34,795 bases of DNA. It comes from Lampropedia hyalina DSM 16112 (GTDB lineage Bacteria; Pseudomonadota; Gammaproteobacteria; Burkholderiales; Burkholderiaceae_C). The position numbers and the translations under genes are program-made. Below are positions 8,998 through 17,725 of this stretch, piece by piece (positions within the stretch are counted from its first letter, which is position 1; each line of letters begins with the position of its first letter). Below the pieces are notes generated by a model. That model was given only the letters and a program-made list of their open reading frames with translations, made no database searches and was not told the origin of the DNA. The stretch is from contig NZ_FQUZ01000033.1 of NCBI RefSeq assembly GCF_900129055.1, positions 1 to 34,795 of the forward strand, given 5' to 3'.

Positions 8998-10272
8998 TCA
9001 GAGAGTGGGGATGGATGAGACCGTGTCGAAACTCAGCTTCTGGTCTTGTGAACCGGGAACCGAAGTCACACTGGCCGCCGGAACCTGTGGCTGCTGCACA
9101 GGTGCAAAGCTCGATTGCACCGGATCGGTTGCAATGGTGTCGGTGGTGCAGATGATGTCGCCCGGCATCAGACCGGAAAACTCCGCCAGCTCAAGCTGGG
9201 TTTTCAAGGTGCGACGGCTGTCGTAACGCAAACGCTTGAGGTTGTCGAGACTGTCCACGCCAGCACCACCAGCGAGGTCAATGTTCATCATTTCATCCAT
9301 GCACATGGTTCCTGGTGTCACGCACATGTTCAGGATGGCATGGTAGAGGTTGTTCTGCACTTGACCGTAGTGACGGACGCCGAAATATTCCACATGGCCA
9401 CGCTCGTTCTTTTGGTCGAACTGGTCCAGCACCAGGTATTCCGCCCGATCCAGTACCACAGGAGAGCTGCGCACCTTATTGACCCATTCGTCAAAACCTT
9501 CATTGCTCAGGCTGTGGAAGCTGAAGTACATCTGACTGAAGCCATGCCCGGTATAGTTGGAGGAGGATCCGCGGAAAACTCCCTGATCATTCATGACGGC
9601 ATGCAGACGAGTCTGCATGCCGGGCATGGCGTAAAGCTGGCCGGACATCGAAGGAATGAAGAAGGAGTTCATCATGGATGCCGAGGTGAGGCGGAACTCA
9701 ATCGGGGTATTGGCAGGAGCAGCCAATTCATTGACGGTGGCAATGCCCTGCTCGGGATAAATGAACAGCCACTTCCAGTCCAGTGCCGCAACCTCGACCA
9801 CCAGCGTTTTCACATCGGCCACGGCTTCGTCGCTGCGCTTGGGATCAATGAACTTGGTGGTCAAACGCTTGATGGCCCCCAAATCCTCCTCAACCCCGGC
9901 AATCTTGGTCTGGCTATCGACCCTCGTCAATGGACGATACGGATCCAGCAGATGTGTGGACCCCCAGGTCACCAAGGCCAGCACGATGATGATGGCAATC
10001 GGAACCCCCCAGATCAGCACCTCCAGCTTGTTGGAGTGATAGAAGTCTGGATCGTAATCGGCTTTCTGGTTGCCAGTGCGATACTTCCAAGCGTAATAGA
10101 CGGTCAGCAGCATCACCGGAATGATGACAATCAGCATCACCACAACCGAAAAGATCATCAGGTTGCTCTGCTGTTTGGCAACGTAACCCGATGGATTGAT
10201 GAGCGTCATATTGCAGCCCGACAGCAGCAGGCCTGTCAGCAGGGCAATGGCCGAGGAATACTTTTTCTTCAT
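8998..10272 (-). CDS. cyoA: Cytochrome bo3 ubiquinol oxidase subunit II, with C-terminal extension
   Basis: CyoA is the lipid-anchored subunit II. The start is the ATG at 10272, preceded by GAGG; a lipoprotein signal peptide follows with the lipobox LLSGC and Cys20 as the acylated residue. Two membrane helices (about 37-60 and 80-103) precede the periplasmic cupredoxin-like domain, which has ALDWKWLFIYPEQGIATVNE and SFFIPSMSGQLYAMPGMQT. The CuA cysteine pair of cytochrome c oxidases is absent, as expected for a quinol oxidase. The protein has 424 residues against about 315 in E. coli: roughly 25 extra residues precede the ALDWKW motif, and a long C-terminal tail rich in Asp, Ser and Pro follows. 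First gene of the operon cyoABCD-SURF1. Confidence 0.96.
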   Translation of the reverse strand: MKKKYSSAIALLTGLLLSGCNMTLINPSGYVAKQQSNLMIFSVVVMLIVIIPVMLLTVYYAWKYRTGNQKADYDPDFYHSNKLEVLIWGVPIAIIIVLALVTWGSTHLLDPYRPLTRVDSQTKIAGVEEDLGAIKRLTTKFIDPKRSDEAVADVKTLVVEVAALDWKWLFIYPEQGIATVNELAAPANTPIEFRLTSASMMNSFFIPSMSGQLYAMPGMQTRLHAVMNDQGVFRGSSSNYTGHGFSQMYFSFHSLSNEGFDEWVNKVRSSPVVLDRAEYLVLDQFDQKNERGHVEYFGVRHYGQVQNNLYHAILNMCVTPGTMCMDEMMNIDLAGGAGVDSLDNLKRLRYDSRRTLKTQLELAEFSGLMPGDIICTTDTIATDPVQSSFAPVQQPQVPAASVTSVPGSQDQKLSFDTVSSIPTL

Positions 10273-10651
10273 GCGTACCTCATGAACGGTGTGGTTTTCA
10301 GCGATAACGGAAACTGGCTTCGGGAAGGCGAGGGAACTTCTGACGGACGCGTCACTCGACACATCCCGATCGCGATGAAAACTTCCCAGCAGGGAAGCAG
10401 CCTTGCGAACAGGATCCAGCGAACGGGTGAGCCAAGGAAGGGCCTGGCGTACAGGTCGGGGCCAGCAGGTTTGCGCCCGCCACGCGCCACCATGTCCACA
10501 AGCCAGACCTTGATTTGCCGCATTCCCGTTTCAGAATGCCTGCGCCAGCGTAATCCAGAATAACGCCGCGATTCTATCCTCTTTTACCCCTGTTTTCGTC
10601 AAGGGCAATGGGTTTGCTCAGGCACTTGCGGCAAGGGCGTTGCCCAGGGCT
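10273..10651. other. Leader region between pmbA and cyoA, no gene seen
   Basis: This 379-bp region has no convincing coding frame. It should contain the cyo operon promoter and a long 5' leader. A small perfect hairpin, CTTCCC-AGCA-GGGAAG, lies around 10381-10396. I looked for an FNR-type TTGAT-n4-ATCAA site and saw none. Confidence 0.5.
10571..10602 (-). promoter_or_regulatory. Candidate promoter for the cyo operon
   Basis: Read on the minus strand, TTGACG (10602-10597) is followed by TAGAAT (10576-10571) with a 20-bp spacer, or by GATAGA with 18 bp. The -35 match is good, but the better -10 has an over-long spacer. This would give a leader of nearly 290 nt before cyoA. Confidence 0.35.
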
Positions 10652-12055
10652 TCAGCTTCCCGCTACGGTCATGCGGTTGATGAGCAGCGATCCTGTGGTC
10701 TTGGAGCCATAGGTGTAGGCATCGGCTCCGATGGCCTCGATGCCCAGGAACATGTCCCGGAGGTTGCCTGCAATGGTGATTTCTTCCACTGGATAGGCGA
10801 TCTCGCCGTTTTCCACCCAGAAGCCGCTGGCTCCACGCGAGTAGTCACCCGTGACGGCATTGACCCCCTGCCCCATCAATTCCGTGACAAACAGTCCGGT
10901 ACCGAGTTTTTGCAGCATGGCCTCCAGCGTGTCCGTATCGCGGGTATGGCGTGATTGCAGACTGAGGTTGTGCGAGCCGCCCGCATTGCCTGTGGTGCGC
11001 ATCCCCAGTTTGCGAGCCGAGTAGCTGCCCAGAAAATAGCCTTGCACCACTCCCTGCCGCACCACCATGCGCGGGCGCACGCGCACCCCTTCGGCATCGA
11101 ACGGGGAACTGCCCTTGCCGCGCAGGATGAAGGGATTTTCCTCAATGTCGATGTGCTCCGGGAAGACCTGCTGCCCCAGCGAATCCAGCAGGAAGCTGCT
11201 CTGGCGGTACTGTGCGCCCCCACTGGTGGCCTGCACATAGGAACCCAGCAAGCCGGCAGCCAATGGCGATTCGAACAGCACCGGGCATTGTCGGGTGCTG
11301 ATCTTGCGGCCATTCAGGCGGCTGAGCGCGCGTTCTGCCGCATACCGACCCACGACGGCAGCCGATGCCAGCCGGGCGGGGTCGCGCATGGAGCTGTACC
11401 AGGAATCGCGCTGCATGTCTGCGCCCTTGCCCGCAATCGGTGCGACCGAAATGCTGTGCCGGGAACTGGCGTAGCCCCCACGGAAACCATTGCTGTGGGC
11501 CGTGAAGAAATGGCTTTGCTGGGCCGATACCCCCGCACCTTCGCTGTTGCTGATCTGCGCGCTGGTGGCAAAGGCAGCGGCCTCGCATTCACAGGCCAGC
11601 GCAAGGGCCTGTTCACTGTCAATGTCCCAGGGGTAGAACAGATCCAGGTCGAAGTGGGTCTCGGGCGGGGCAATATCTGCAACATCGGCCAGACCGGCAT
11701 GGGGGTCTTCGGCGGTATAGCGGGCAATATCGTAGGCCGCCTGCACAGTCTGGCGAATGGCCTGTTCGGAAAAATCCGAAGTGCTGGCATTGCCGCTGCG
11801 CTGGCCCACATACACGGTCACGCCCAGGCTCTTGTCGCGGTTGCGCTCCACGGTTTCCAGTTCGCCCAGGCGCACATTCACGCTCAGGCCATGTCCTTCG
11901 GACGCTTCTGCGGCAGCATCGGTGGCCCCCAGGTGGCGGGCGTGTTGCAGGGCTTGGTCGGTGAGTTGCGCAAAGAAGTCGCGGCTGTAGCTGAAGCCGT
12001 TCAAGGCGGCATCGAGGGCTGTTTTTTTCGCAGGAGATTGGGATGCTTGGTTCAT
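10652..12055 (-). CDS. pmbA: Metalloprotease TldD/E family subunit PmbA (TldE)
   Basis: PmbA (TldE) partners TldD in a cytosolic protease that finishes maturation or clearance of small peptides, such as microcin B17 and CcdA in E. coli. The 467-residue protein matches PmbA (450 in E. coli) with GLSVNVRLGELETVER near residue 55, and LLGSYVQATSGG, SGFWVENGEIAYPVEEITIAG (split across residues near 410-430) and NLRDMF. No HExxxH zinc motif is seen, as expected for the E subunit. The ATG at 12055 has only a weak ribosome-binding site; the frame stays open upstream for 358 codons, but those codons overlap darP and its leader and are not family sequence. Divergent from darP, an arrangement also known in E. 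coli. tldD is not in this window. Confidence 0.95.
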   Translation of the reverse strand: MNQASQSPAKKTALDAALNGFSYSRDFFAQLTDQALQHARHLGATDAAAEASEGHGLSVNVRLGELETVERNRDKSLGVTVYVGQRSGNASTSDFSEQAIRQTVQAAYDIARYTAEDPHAGLADVADIAPPETHFDLDLFYPWDIDSEQALALACECEAAAFATSAQISNSEGAGVSAQQSHFFTAHSNGFRGGYASSRHSISVAPIAGKGADMQRDSWYSSMRDPARLASAAVVGRYAAERALSRLNGRKISTRQCPVLFESPLAAGLLGSYVQATSGGAQYRQSSFLLDSLGQQVFPEHIDIEENPFILRGKGSSPFDAEGVRVRPRMVVRQGVVQGYFLGSYSARKLGMRTTGNAGGSHNLSLQSRHTRDTDTLEAMLQKLGTGLFVTELMGQGVNAVTGDYSRGASGFWVENGEIAYPVEEITIAGNLRDMFLGIEAIGADAYTYGSKTTGSLLINRMTVAGS

Positions 12056-12346
12056 CAGAAACAAATTCCGGTTTGAAACCGTCCCCTTCAAGGGGATAAT
12101 CAGAAAAAGGCTGGAAAGGCAAGGGCCTGTGGAAGCCAGAAGGTTCGTCCATAGGCTCTTGCCCGGCTTGTCACCCGGTTCAATCGGGCGTGAATGAAAA
12201 CTGGCCGCTATGATACTTGCTCCAGCTCCCGACACATGGCGGTCACATGGCCGTGCAGTTGGAACCCGCGCCCCTGTCCCCACCAACAAAAGCATCTCCC
12301 CCCGCGTCCGGCCACACCGGGCGTAGATCGAAACCCAACAATCAAC

Positions 12347-13021
12347 ATGTCCCGGAAACCCAAAAAAGGTTATTTTGTGCGTGGCCACTTTGTGGCCGAA
12401 GGCAGTGAAGAAGACCTGCAACTCAAGGCCGAACTCAAAGGCACCGATGTCAGCAAGACCGACCGCAAGCGCGAAAGCGAGGAATTGCAGACTCTGGGGC
12501 AATCGCTGCTGAGTCTGCGGGGCGATCTGTTCCGTGCCCTGCCCTTGCCCGACAGTCTGGTGGAAGCCCTGCACGAGGCCGACCGCATCAGCAATTTCGA
12601 GGGCAAGCGTCGCCAGATGCAGTTCGTCGGCAAGCTGATGCGCAAGCTCGATGATGAAGTGATCGAAGCCATCCGCGCCGCACTCGACATTCAACGCAAT
12701 GGCAGTGCCGAGGAAAAACTGACCCTGCACCAGGCTGAAGCATGGCGCGAACGCCTGCTGGGCGAAGACCACGCCCTGACCGAATGGCTGGAGGCTTACC
12801 CCCACAGCGATGTGCAGCAACTGCGCACGCTGATTCGCCAGGCGCGCAAGGACGATGCCACCACGGCTGCCGATGTCTCTCAGGGCAAGGCACCGCGCAA
12901 GGGCAAGGCTTACCGGGAACTCTTTCAACTGGTGCAGCAGGCCCTGCGCAACAACCAGACCCAGAGCGAGGATGCACGCCACTGGGATACCGCAACCGAT
13001 GCCCCACACTGGGCCGAATGA
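12347..13021 (+). CDS. darP: Ribosome biogenesis factor DarP (YjgA)
   Basis: DarP (YjgA) associates with late-stage 50S ribosomal precursors. The 224-residue product has the family core: SKTDRKRESEELQTLG, DRISNFEGKRRQMQFVGKL, DVQQLRTLIRQARKD and a final YRELFQLVQ. E. coli DarP has 183 residues; the extra length is at both ends. The ATG at 12347 begins MSRKPKKGYFV; the frame is open further upstream but that part looks noncoding. The 291-bp gap between this gene and pmbA must hold divergent promoters; a TATGAT at 12209-12214 is the only decent -10 candidate seen on the plus strand, without a matching -35. Confidence 0.94.
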   Translation: MSRKPKKGYFVRGHFVAEGSEEDLQLKAELKGTDVSKTDRKRESEELQTLGQSLLSLRGDLFRALPLPDSLVEALHEADRISNFEGKRRQMQFVGKLMRKLDDEVIEAIRAALDIQRNGSAEEKLTLHQAEAWRERLLGEDHALTEWLEAYPHSDVQQLRTLIRQARKDDATTAADVSQGKAPRKGKAYRELFQLVQQALRNNQTQSEDARHWDTATDAPHWAE

Positions 13022-13053
13022 CACCACGCCACGCCAAGCAGACAGGAGAATAC

Positions 13054-14319
13054 ATGCCCCAGCCATCGCCTGAACCATCGTCTGTAGTGGACATTGCCAT
13101 CGTGGGTGGCGGCCCGGTGGGGCTGGCATTTACCCGGTCGCTGCAAGGCAGTGGCCTGCGGGTGCTGGTCATCGAACGCCAGCGACTGCAAGCCCTGGAG
13201 CAACCGGCATCTGACGGTCGGGAAATCGCCCTCACCCACGCCTCGCGCCGGATTCTGGAATCCCTGGGCGTGTGGGACTGTCTGCATCCTGCCGATATCT
13301 CGCCGCTGCGCGATGCCCAGATTTTCAATGGCCCTTCGTCCTTCGCACTGAATATCACCGCTCAACAGGGTGGCGTGGAGCAACTGGGGTATTTCGTGCC
13401 CAACCACCTGATCCGGCAGGCCTTGTTCGATGTGCTGCAAGACCAGCCCGGCTTCGCGCTGCGCAGTGGCGTGGGCGTGGAAGACATCCAGACCGGCACC
13501 GACTGCCATACCCTGCGGCTTTCCGATGGACAGACCGTGCAGGCACGGCTGGTGGTGGCCGCCGACAGCCGCCACTCGCAAACCCGCCGCATGATGGGCA
13601 TCGGCGCGGCCCTGCACGATTTTGGCCGCACCATGCTGGTGTGCCGCTTCGCCCATGAAGTGCCGCACCACCATATCACCTGGCAATGGTTCGACCATGC
13701 CCAGACCCTGGCCCTGCTGCCGCTGAACCGCGCCACCTGCCTGGACGACACCGACCCCGACGAACAGGACGACGGCCTGGGCGAAGACAGCCTGCCCTAT
13801 CGCTCCAACGTGGTGCTGACCCTGCCGCCACACGAGATGCAGCAGATGCAGGCACTGGACGAACTCACATTCTCGGCCAACATCCAGCGACGCTTTGCCG
13901 CCCGGCTGGGAGCCATGCAGCAGGTGGGAGCGATTCACACCTACCCGCTGGTGGCCGTCTATGCGCACCGGTTTGCGGCATCGCGCTATGCCCTGATCGG
14001 CGACGCGGCCGTGGGCATGCACCCCATCACCGCCCACGGCTTCAACTTTGGCCTGCAAGGCCAGCAACGCCTGGCCGACCGCATCTGGCTGGCACACCGC
14101 CGCCACCAGGACTTCGCTGCCGATTCGGTGCTGCAATCCTATGAACGCGCCCACCGGCTGGCCACCTGGCCGCTGTACCAGACCACCAACGCGATTGCCA
14201 CCCTCTACACCGACGATCGTGTACCGGCCCGTCTGGTACGAGACGGCGCACTGCGCCTGGCCAACGCCGTGCTGCCGTTCAAGAAAGCGATTGCCGCCCA
14301 CCTGTCGCAGGCCACCTGA
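13054..14319 (+). CDS. ubiM: FAD-dependent UbiH/UbiF-family hydroxylase, probably UbiM type
   Basis: This 421-residue flavoprotein monooxygenase belongs to the family that hydroxylates the ubiquinone ring. The N-terminal Rossmann motif is VDIAIVGGGPVGLAF (12-26), and the second FAD motif GDAAVGMHPITAHGFNFGL begins at Gly316. The TAHGFNFGL form and REIALTHASRRILESLG match my memory of the UbiM branch (5-demethoxyubiquinol hydroxylase of Neisseria and other proteobacteria) rather than UbiH or UbiI. AGGAGAA ends 3 bases before the ATG. The gene follows darP by 32 bp, probably in one transcript. Supplying ubiquinone fits the quinol oxidase operon nearby, though the two are separate units. The exact ring position cannot be settled by eye. 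Confidence 0.9.
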   Translation: MPQPSPEPSSVVDIAIVGGGPVGLAFTRSLQGSGLRVLVIERQRLQALEQPASDGREIALTHASRRILESLGVWDCLHPADISPLRDAQIFNGPSSFALNITAQQGGVEQLGYFVPNHLIRQALFDVLQDQPGFALRSGVGVEDIQTGTDCHTLRLSDGQTVQARLVVAADSRHSQTRRMMGIGAALHDFGRTMLVCRFAHEVPHHHITWQWFDHAQTLALLPLNRATCLDDTDPDEQDDGLGEDSLPYRSNVVLTLPPHEMQQMQALDELTFSANIQRRFAARLGAMQQVGAIHTYPLVAVYAHRFAASRYALIGDAAVGMHPITAHGFNFGLQGQQRLADRIWLAHRRHQDFAADSVLQSYERAHRLATWPLYQTTNAIATLYTDDRVPARLVRDGALRLANAVLPFKKAIAAHLSQAT

Positions 14320-14404
14320 CCCATCGTCTGCACAGTCCAGCCATCCACACGATGGCACGATCCATGCTAATTGCTGCACCGCATCAACACGAAAGGAATG
14401 CGGA

Positions 14405-15388
14405 ATGCAACAATTGCCCCGATTTGTGCCAGCCTCCATGTTGGCTGTGGTTCTGGCTTCTCCTGGCACCGTTTTCGCGCAAAGCAGCGTGCAGATCTAT
14501 GGCCGTATCAACACCACCGTAGAGCACACCAGGGAAGGCGACCAGCGCAGCACCGGCATGCGCAACACGGCCTCCCGTTTCGGGCTGCTGGGCACGGAAG
14601 ACATGGGCGCAGGGCTGAAAGCCTTTTTCAAACTGGAAAGCGGCTTCTCCTCGACCACTGGCGACAGTGCCACCCCGTACTTCGGACGCGGTGCATACCT
14701 GGGCATCCAGGGGCCTTGGGGTGCGATCAAGGCCGGCCATATCGGCACCGAAGCCCTGATGGCCACCGCTGACTACATCAGCATCCACAACCACGACACC
14801 GGCACATCGGCCGATGCACTCTACGCCTTCATCGGCATGGCAGGCTATGCCAAGAACGGCAAACTGGCCTACGTCACCCCCAAACTGGCTGGCTGGACGG
14901 TGGAAACCCAGGTTTCCATCAACGAGGAGGCCCCCGACAAAGTCTATGACCTGGCGGGCTACTACGACAACGGTGGCCCCTGGAGCCTGGGAGTGGGCTA
15001 CAGCCGCGACCCCAACCAATCGCAGTACCAGGCAGCCTTTCGCGTCATGTACACCCAGGGCGCATGGATTTTCGGTGGCTATGTGCAGCGCGACAAAAAC
15101 TACCTGGGCCCGAACAGCGGCACACGCAACAACTACCGCGCCATCATGGCATACCTTCTGGGCGCACAGGAATTCCACCTCAATATCGGTCACGCCCAGG
15201 CTGCACGCCACTTGCAGAACAGTGCCGCGTGGCAGTACACGATCGGCTACAACTACAACCTGAGCAAACGCACCAAGGTCTATACCTTCTACACCCGCAT
15301 TCGCAATGATGCGGCCGCGCAATATGGCGTAGCACAGGCCGGGGACGACTTCAGCTCACTGGCTCTGGGCATCCGCCACAACTTCTGA
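14405..15388 (+). CDS. Outer-membrane porin, Gram-negative general porin family
   Basis: The 327-residue protein starts with a Sec signal peptide; cleavage is expected after Ala25 (GTVFA then QSSVQIYGRI). The mature part shows the betaproteobacterial porin pattern: SVQIYGRINTTVE, SRFGLLGTEDMGAGLKAFFKLE, alternating aromatic beta strands, and a C-terminal strand ending LGIRHNF with terminal Phe, the signal for insertion by the BAM complex. It would form a diffusion channel in the outer membrane, probably as a trimer. AAGGA precedes the ATG at 14405. The protein is somewhat shorter than typical 350-390-residue porins. Substrate preference cannot be told. Confidence 0.94.
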   Translation: MQQLPRFVPASMLAVVLASPGTVFAQSSVQIYGRINTTVEHTREGDQRSTGMRNTASRFGLLGTEDMGAGLKAFFKLESGFSSTTGDSATPYFGRGAYLGIQGPWGAIKAGHIGTEALMATADYISIHNHDTGTSADALYAFIGMAGYAKNGKLAYVTPKLAGWTVETQVSINEEAPDKVYDLAGYYDNGGPWSLGVGYSRDPNQSQYQAAFRVMYTQGAWIFGGYVQRDKNYLGPNSGTRNNYRAIMAYLLGAQEFHLNIGHAQAARHLQNSAAWQYTIGYNYNLSKRTKVYTFYTRIRNDAAAQYGVAQAGDDFSSLALGIRHNF

Positions 15389-15406
15389 TCCAGCCTGGCC
15401 TGCCCA

Positions 15407-15435
15407 GTGGCAACGGCAATCCACGCCGTTGCCAC
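15407..15435 (+). terminator. Strong hairpin after the porin gene
   Basis: A perfect 11-bp stem, GTGGCAACGGC (15407-15417) and GCCGTTGCCAC (15425-15435), with a 7-nt loop lies 18 bp after the porin stop. There is no T-run after it, so it may stabilise the mRNA 3' end or need Rho. Confidence 0.6.
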
Positions 15436-15553
15436 CGCTTGAAATCACCGTCAGGCAGCCCCATATCCAGAAATCGTTTCCCGTGCCAGCGCGGCCACGC
15501 CGTGACTGGCACGGTGAACCCTGTTTCCGTTTTCAACTTCTGGATTACCCCGT

Positions 15554-17590
15554 ATGACCACCCAAAAACACTCCTTTCAGGCTGAGGTGTCGCAACTGCT
15601 GCACCTGGTGACACACTCGCTGTACTCCAACCCCGAGATTTTTCTGCGGGAGCTGATCTCCAACGCTGCCGATGCCGCCGACAAGCTGCGCTTCGAGGCC
15701 CTGAACGACAACGCCCTCTACGAAGGCGACGGCGATCTGCGCATCCGCGTCAGCTTCGACGAGGCCGCCAAGACCATCACCATCGATGACAACGGCATCG
15801 GCATGAGCGAGCAGGAAGCCATCGACAACCTGGGCACGATTGCCAAGAGCGGCACGCGCGACTTCGTCAGCCGCCTGACCGGCGACCAGAAAGCCGATGC
15901 GCAACTGATCGGCCAGTTCGGCGTGGGCTTCTACTCCGGCTTCATCGTGGCAGAGACCATTGCCGTGGAATCGCGCCGCGCCGGGATGCCTGCCAGCGAA
16001 GGCGTGCGCTGGGTCAGCAACGGCACGGGCGAATTCGAAGTCAGCACCATTGACAAACCCCAGCGCGGCACGCGCATCACCCTGCACCTGCGCGACGATG
16101 CCGACGACTTCCTCAACGGCTGGAAGCTCAAGTCCATCATCAACAAATACTCCGACCACATCAGCCTGCCTGTGCAGATGGAACAGGAAGAATGGAAAGA
16201 GGCCGAAGAAGAAGGCCAGCCCGGTGGCATGGTCAAGACCGGCGAATGGGAAACCGTCAATCAGGCCAGCGCATTGTGGACGCGCAGCAAGAAAGACATC
16301 ACCGAAGAACAGTACATCGAGTTCTACAAGAACCTCAGCCACGACTTCGAGGCCCCGTTGGCCTGGAGCCACAACCGCGTCGAAGGCAGTACCGAATACA
16401 CGCAACTGCTTTACCTCCCGGCCAAGGCCCCGTTCGACCTGTTCAACCGCGACAAGAAACCCGGCCTCAAGCTCTACGTCAAGCGCGTGTTCATCATGAA
16501 CGAGGCCGATGCCCTGCTGCCGTCCTATCTGCGCTTCGTCTCCGGCGTGGTCGATTCCGCCGACCTGCCGCTGAACGTCAGCCGCGAAATCCTCCAGGAA
16601 AGCCGCGACGTGCGTGCCATCCGCGAAGGCAACACACGCCGCATCCTCGGCCTGCTCGAAGACCTCGCCAGCAAGCAACGCACCGATGCGCAAAGCCAGG
16701 AAGGCAAGATCGACATCGGCACGGGAGACTCCACGCCCGCCCCCGAACCCGTGGAAAGCGACAGCATCACCGACGTGGTGGACAAGAACGCCACCCCGGC
16801 CGCCGATGCCGCCGCCACCTTTGCCGACGAAGCCACCCAGTACGCCCGCTTCTATGCCGAATTCGGTGCCGTGCTCAAGGAAGGGCTGGGCGAGGACTTC
16901 ACCAACCGCGAGCGCATCGCCAAGCTGCTGCGTTTTGCCTCCACCCGCAGCGACACCCTCAGCGTCAGCTTTGCCGACTACCAGTCGCGCATGAAGGAAA
17001 GCCAGAAAGCCATCTACTACATCACGGCCGACTCCCTCTCCGCCGCCAAGGGCAGCCCGCAACTGGAGCTGTTCCGCCAGAAAGGCATCGAAGTGCTGTT
17101 CCTGACCGACCGCGTGGACGAATGGGCCATCAGCCATCTGGACGAATTCAACGGTACGCCGCTGCAATCGATTGCCAAGGGCGCGGTCGATCTGGGCGAC
17201 TTGCAGGACGAAGAAGAACGCAAGGCCGCCGAAGAAGCTGCCGAAACCTTCAAACCCGTGCTGGAACGCCTGAAGCAGGCCCTGGCAGACAAGGCCGAAG
17301 ACGTGTGCGTCACCACTCGCCTGGTCGATTCTCCGGCCTGCCTGGTGGTCAAGGACGGCCAGATCAGCAACCAGCTGGCGCGCCTGCTCAAACAGGCCGG
17401 CCAGCCCGTGCCCGACACCAAACCCGTGCTCGAAGTGAATCCGGCCCACCCGCTGGTGCAGAAATTGCAGGCCAGCGAAGCCTTCGATGACCTGGCACAG
17501 ATCATCTTCGATCAGGCCGTACTGGCCGACGGTGGCCTGCCCGCCGACCCAGCCGCCTACGTCAAGCGCGTGAACGCCCTGCTGGCATGA
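15554..17590 (+). CDS. htpG: Chaperone protein HtpG (Hsp90)
   Basis: HtpG is the bacterial Hsp90, a cytosolic ATP-dependent dimeric chaperone. The ATP-binding domain is clear: [14 protein letters not shown] near residue 28, DDNGIGMS near 80, the lid region, and [11 protein letters not shown] near 121. The middle domain has [31 protein letters not shown] and [10 protein letters not shown], and the C-terminal dimerisation domain follows. Length is 678 residues against 624 in E. coli; most of the excess is an Ala/Pro/acidic stretch at about 384-428 ([11 protein letters not shown] and onward), between the middle-domain helices. The ATG at 15554 gives the canonical N-terminus. It is transcribed alone, with a terminator at 17620. 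Confidence 0.98.
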   Translation: MTTQKHSFQAEVSQLLHLVTHSLYSNPEIFLRELISNAADAADKLRFEALNDNALYEGDGDLRIRVSFDEAAKTITIDDNGIGMSEQEAIDNLGTIAKSGTRDFVSRLTGDQKADAQLIGQFGVGFYSGFIVAETIAVESRRAGMPASEGVRWVSNGTGEFEVSTIDKPQRGTRITLHLRDDADDFLNGWKLKSIINKYSDHISLPVQMEQEEWKEAEEEGQPGGMVKTGEWETVNQASALWTRSKKDITEEQYIEFYKNLSHDFEAPLAWSHNRVEGSTEYTQLLYLPAKAPFDLFNRDKKPGLKLYVKRVFIMNEADALLPSYLRFVSGVVDSADLPLNVSREILQESRDVRAIREGNTRRILGLLEDLASKQRTDAQSQEGKIDIGTGDSTPAPEPVESDSITDVVDKNATPAADAAATFADEATQYARFYAEFGAVLKEGLGEDFTNRERIAKLLRFASTRSDTLSVSFADYQSRMKESQKAIYYITADSLSAAKGSPQLELFRQKGIEVLFLTDRVDEWAISHLDEFNGTPLQSIAKGAVDLGDLQDEEERKAAEEAAETFKPVLERLKQALADKAEDVCVTTRLVDSPACLVVKDGQISNQLARLLKQAGQPVPDTKPVLEVNPAHPLVQKLQASEAFDDLAQIIFDQAVLADGGLPADPAAYVKRVNALLA

Positions 17591-17619
17591 TCGCCTGAAC
17601 GGCCTGCGTCCTTTTCCCG

Positions 17620-17643
17620 CCGCCTGCCTGCCAGGCGGTTTTT
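17620..17643 (+). terminator. Rho-independent terminator after htpG
   Basis: Stem CCGCCTG (17620-17626) and CAGGCGG (17632-17638), loop CCTGC, followed by TTTTT (17639-17643), 30 bp after the htpG stop. Confidence 0.88.
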
Positions 17644-17653
17644 CATGTACTGG

Positions 17654-17681
17654 TTCCACACCAGTCAGGGTTTCCTATAAT
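17654..17681 (+). promoter_or_regulatory. Candidate promoter of the ABC-2 export operon
   Basis: A consensus TATAAT lies at 17676-17681, 44 bp before the permease ATG and just after the htpG terminator. The -35 region (TTCCAC, 17654-17659, 16-bp spacer) is poor. Confidence 0.5.
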
Positions 17682-17725
17682 CCCACATCCTTTTGACACA
17701 TTCTGACGGAAAGGTCTGTGAACGT

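Noticed and set aside
10597..10660. Terminator after pmbA
   Set aside because: Small GC hairpins such as GGCAA-CGCCC-TTGCC occur but none has a T-run on the minus strand.
12056..13129. 358-codon upstream extension of the pmbA frame
   Set aside because: It runs antisense through darP and its leader and has no family similarity; PmbA homology begins after the ATG at 12055.
15545..17659. 704-codon minus-strand frame opposite htpG
   Set aside because: Shadow of htpG; no recognisable domains and no ribosome-binding site.
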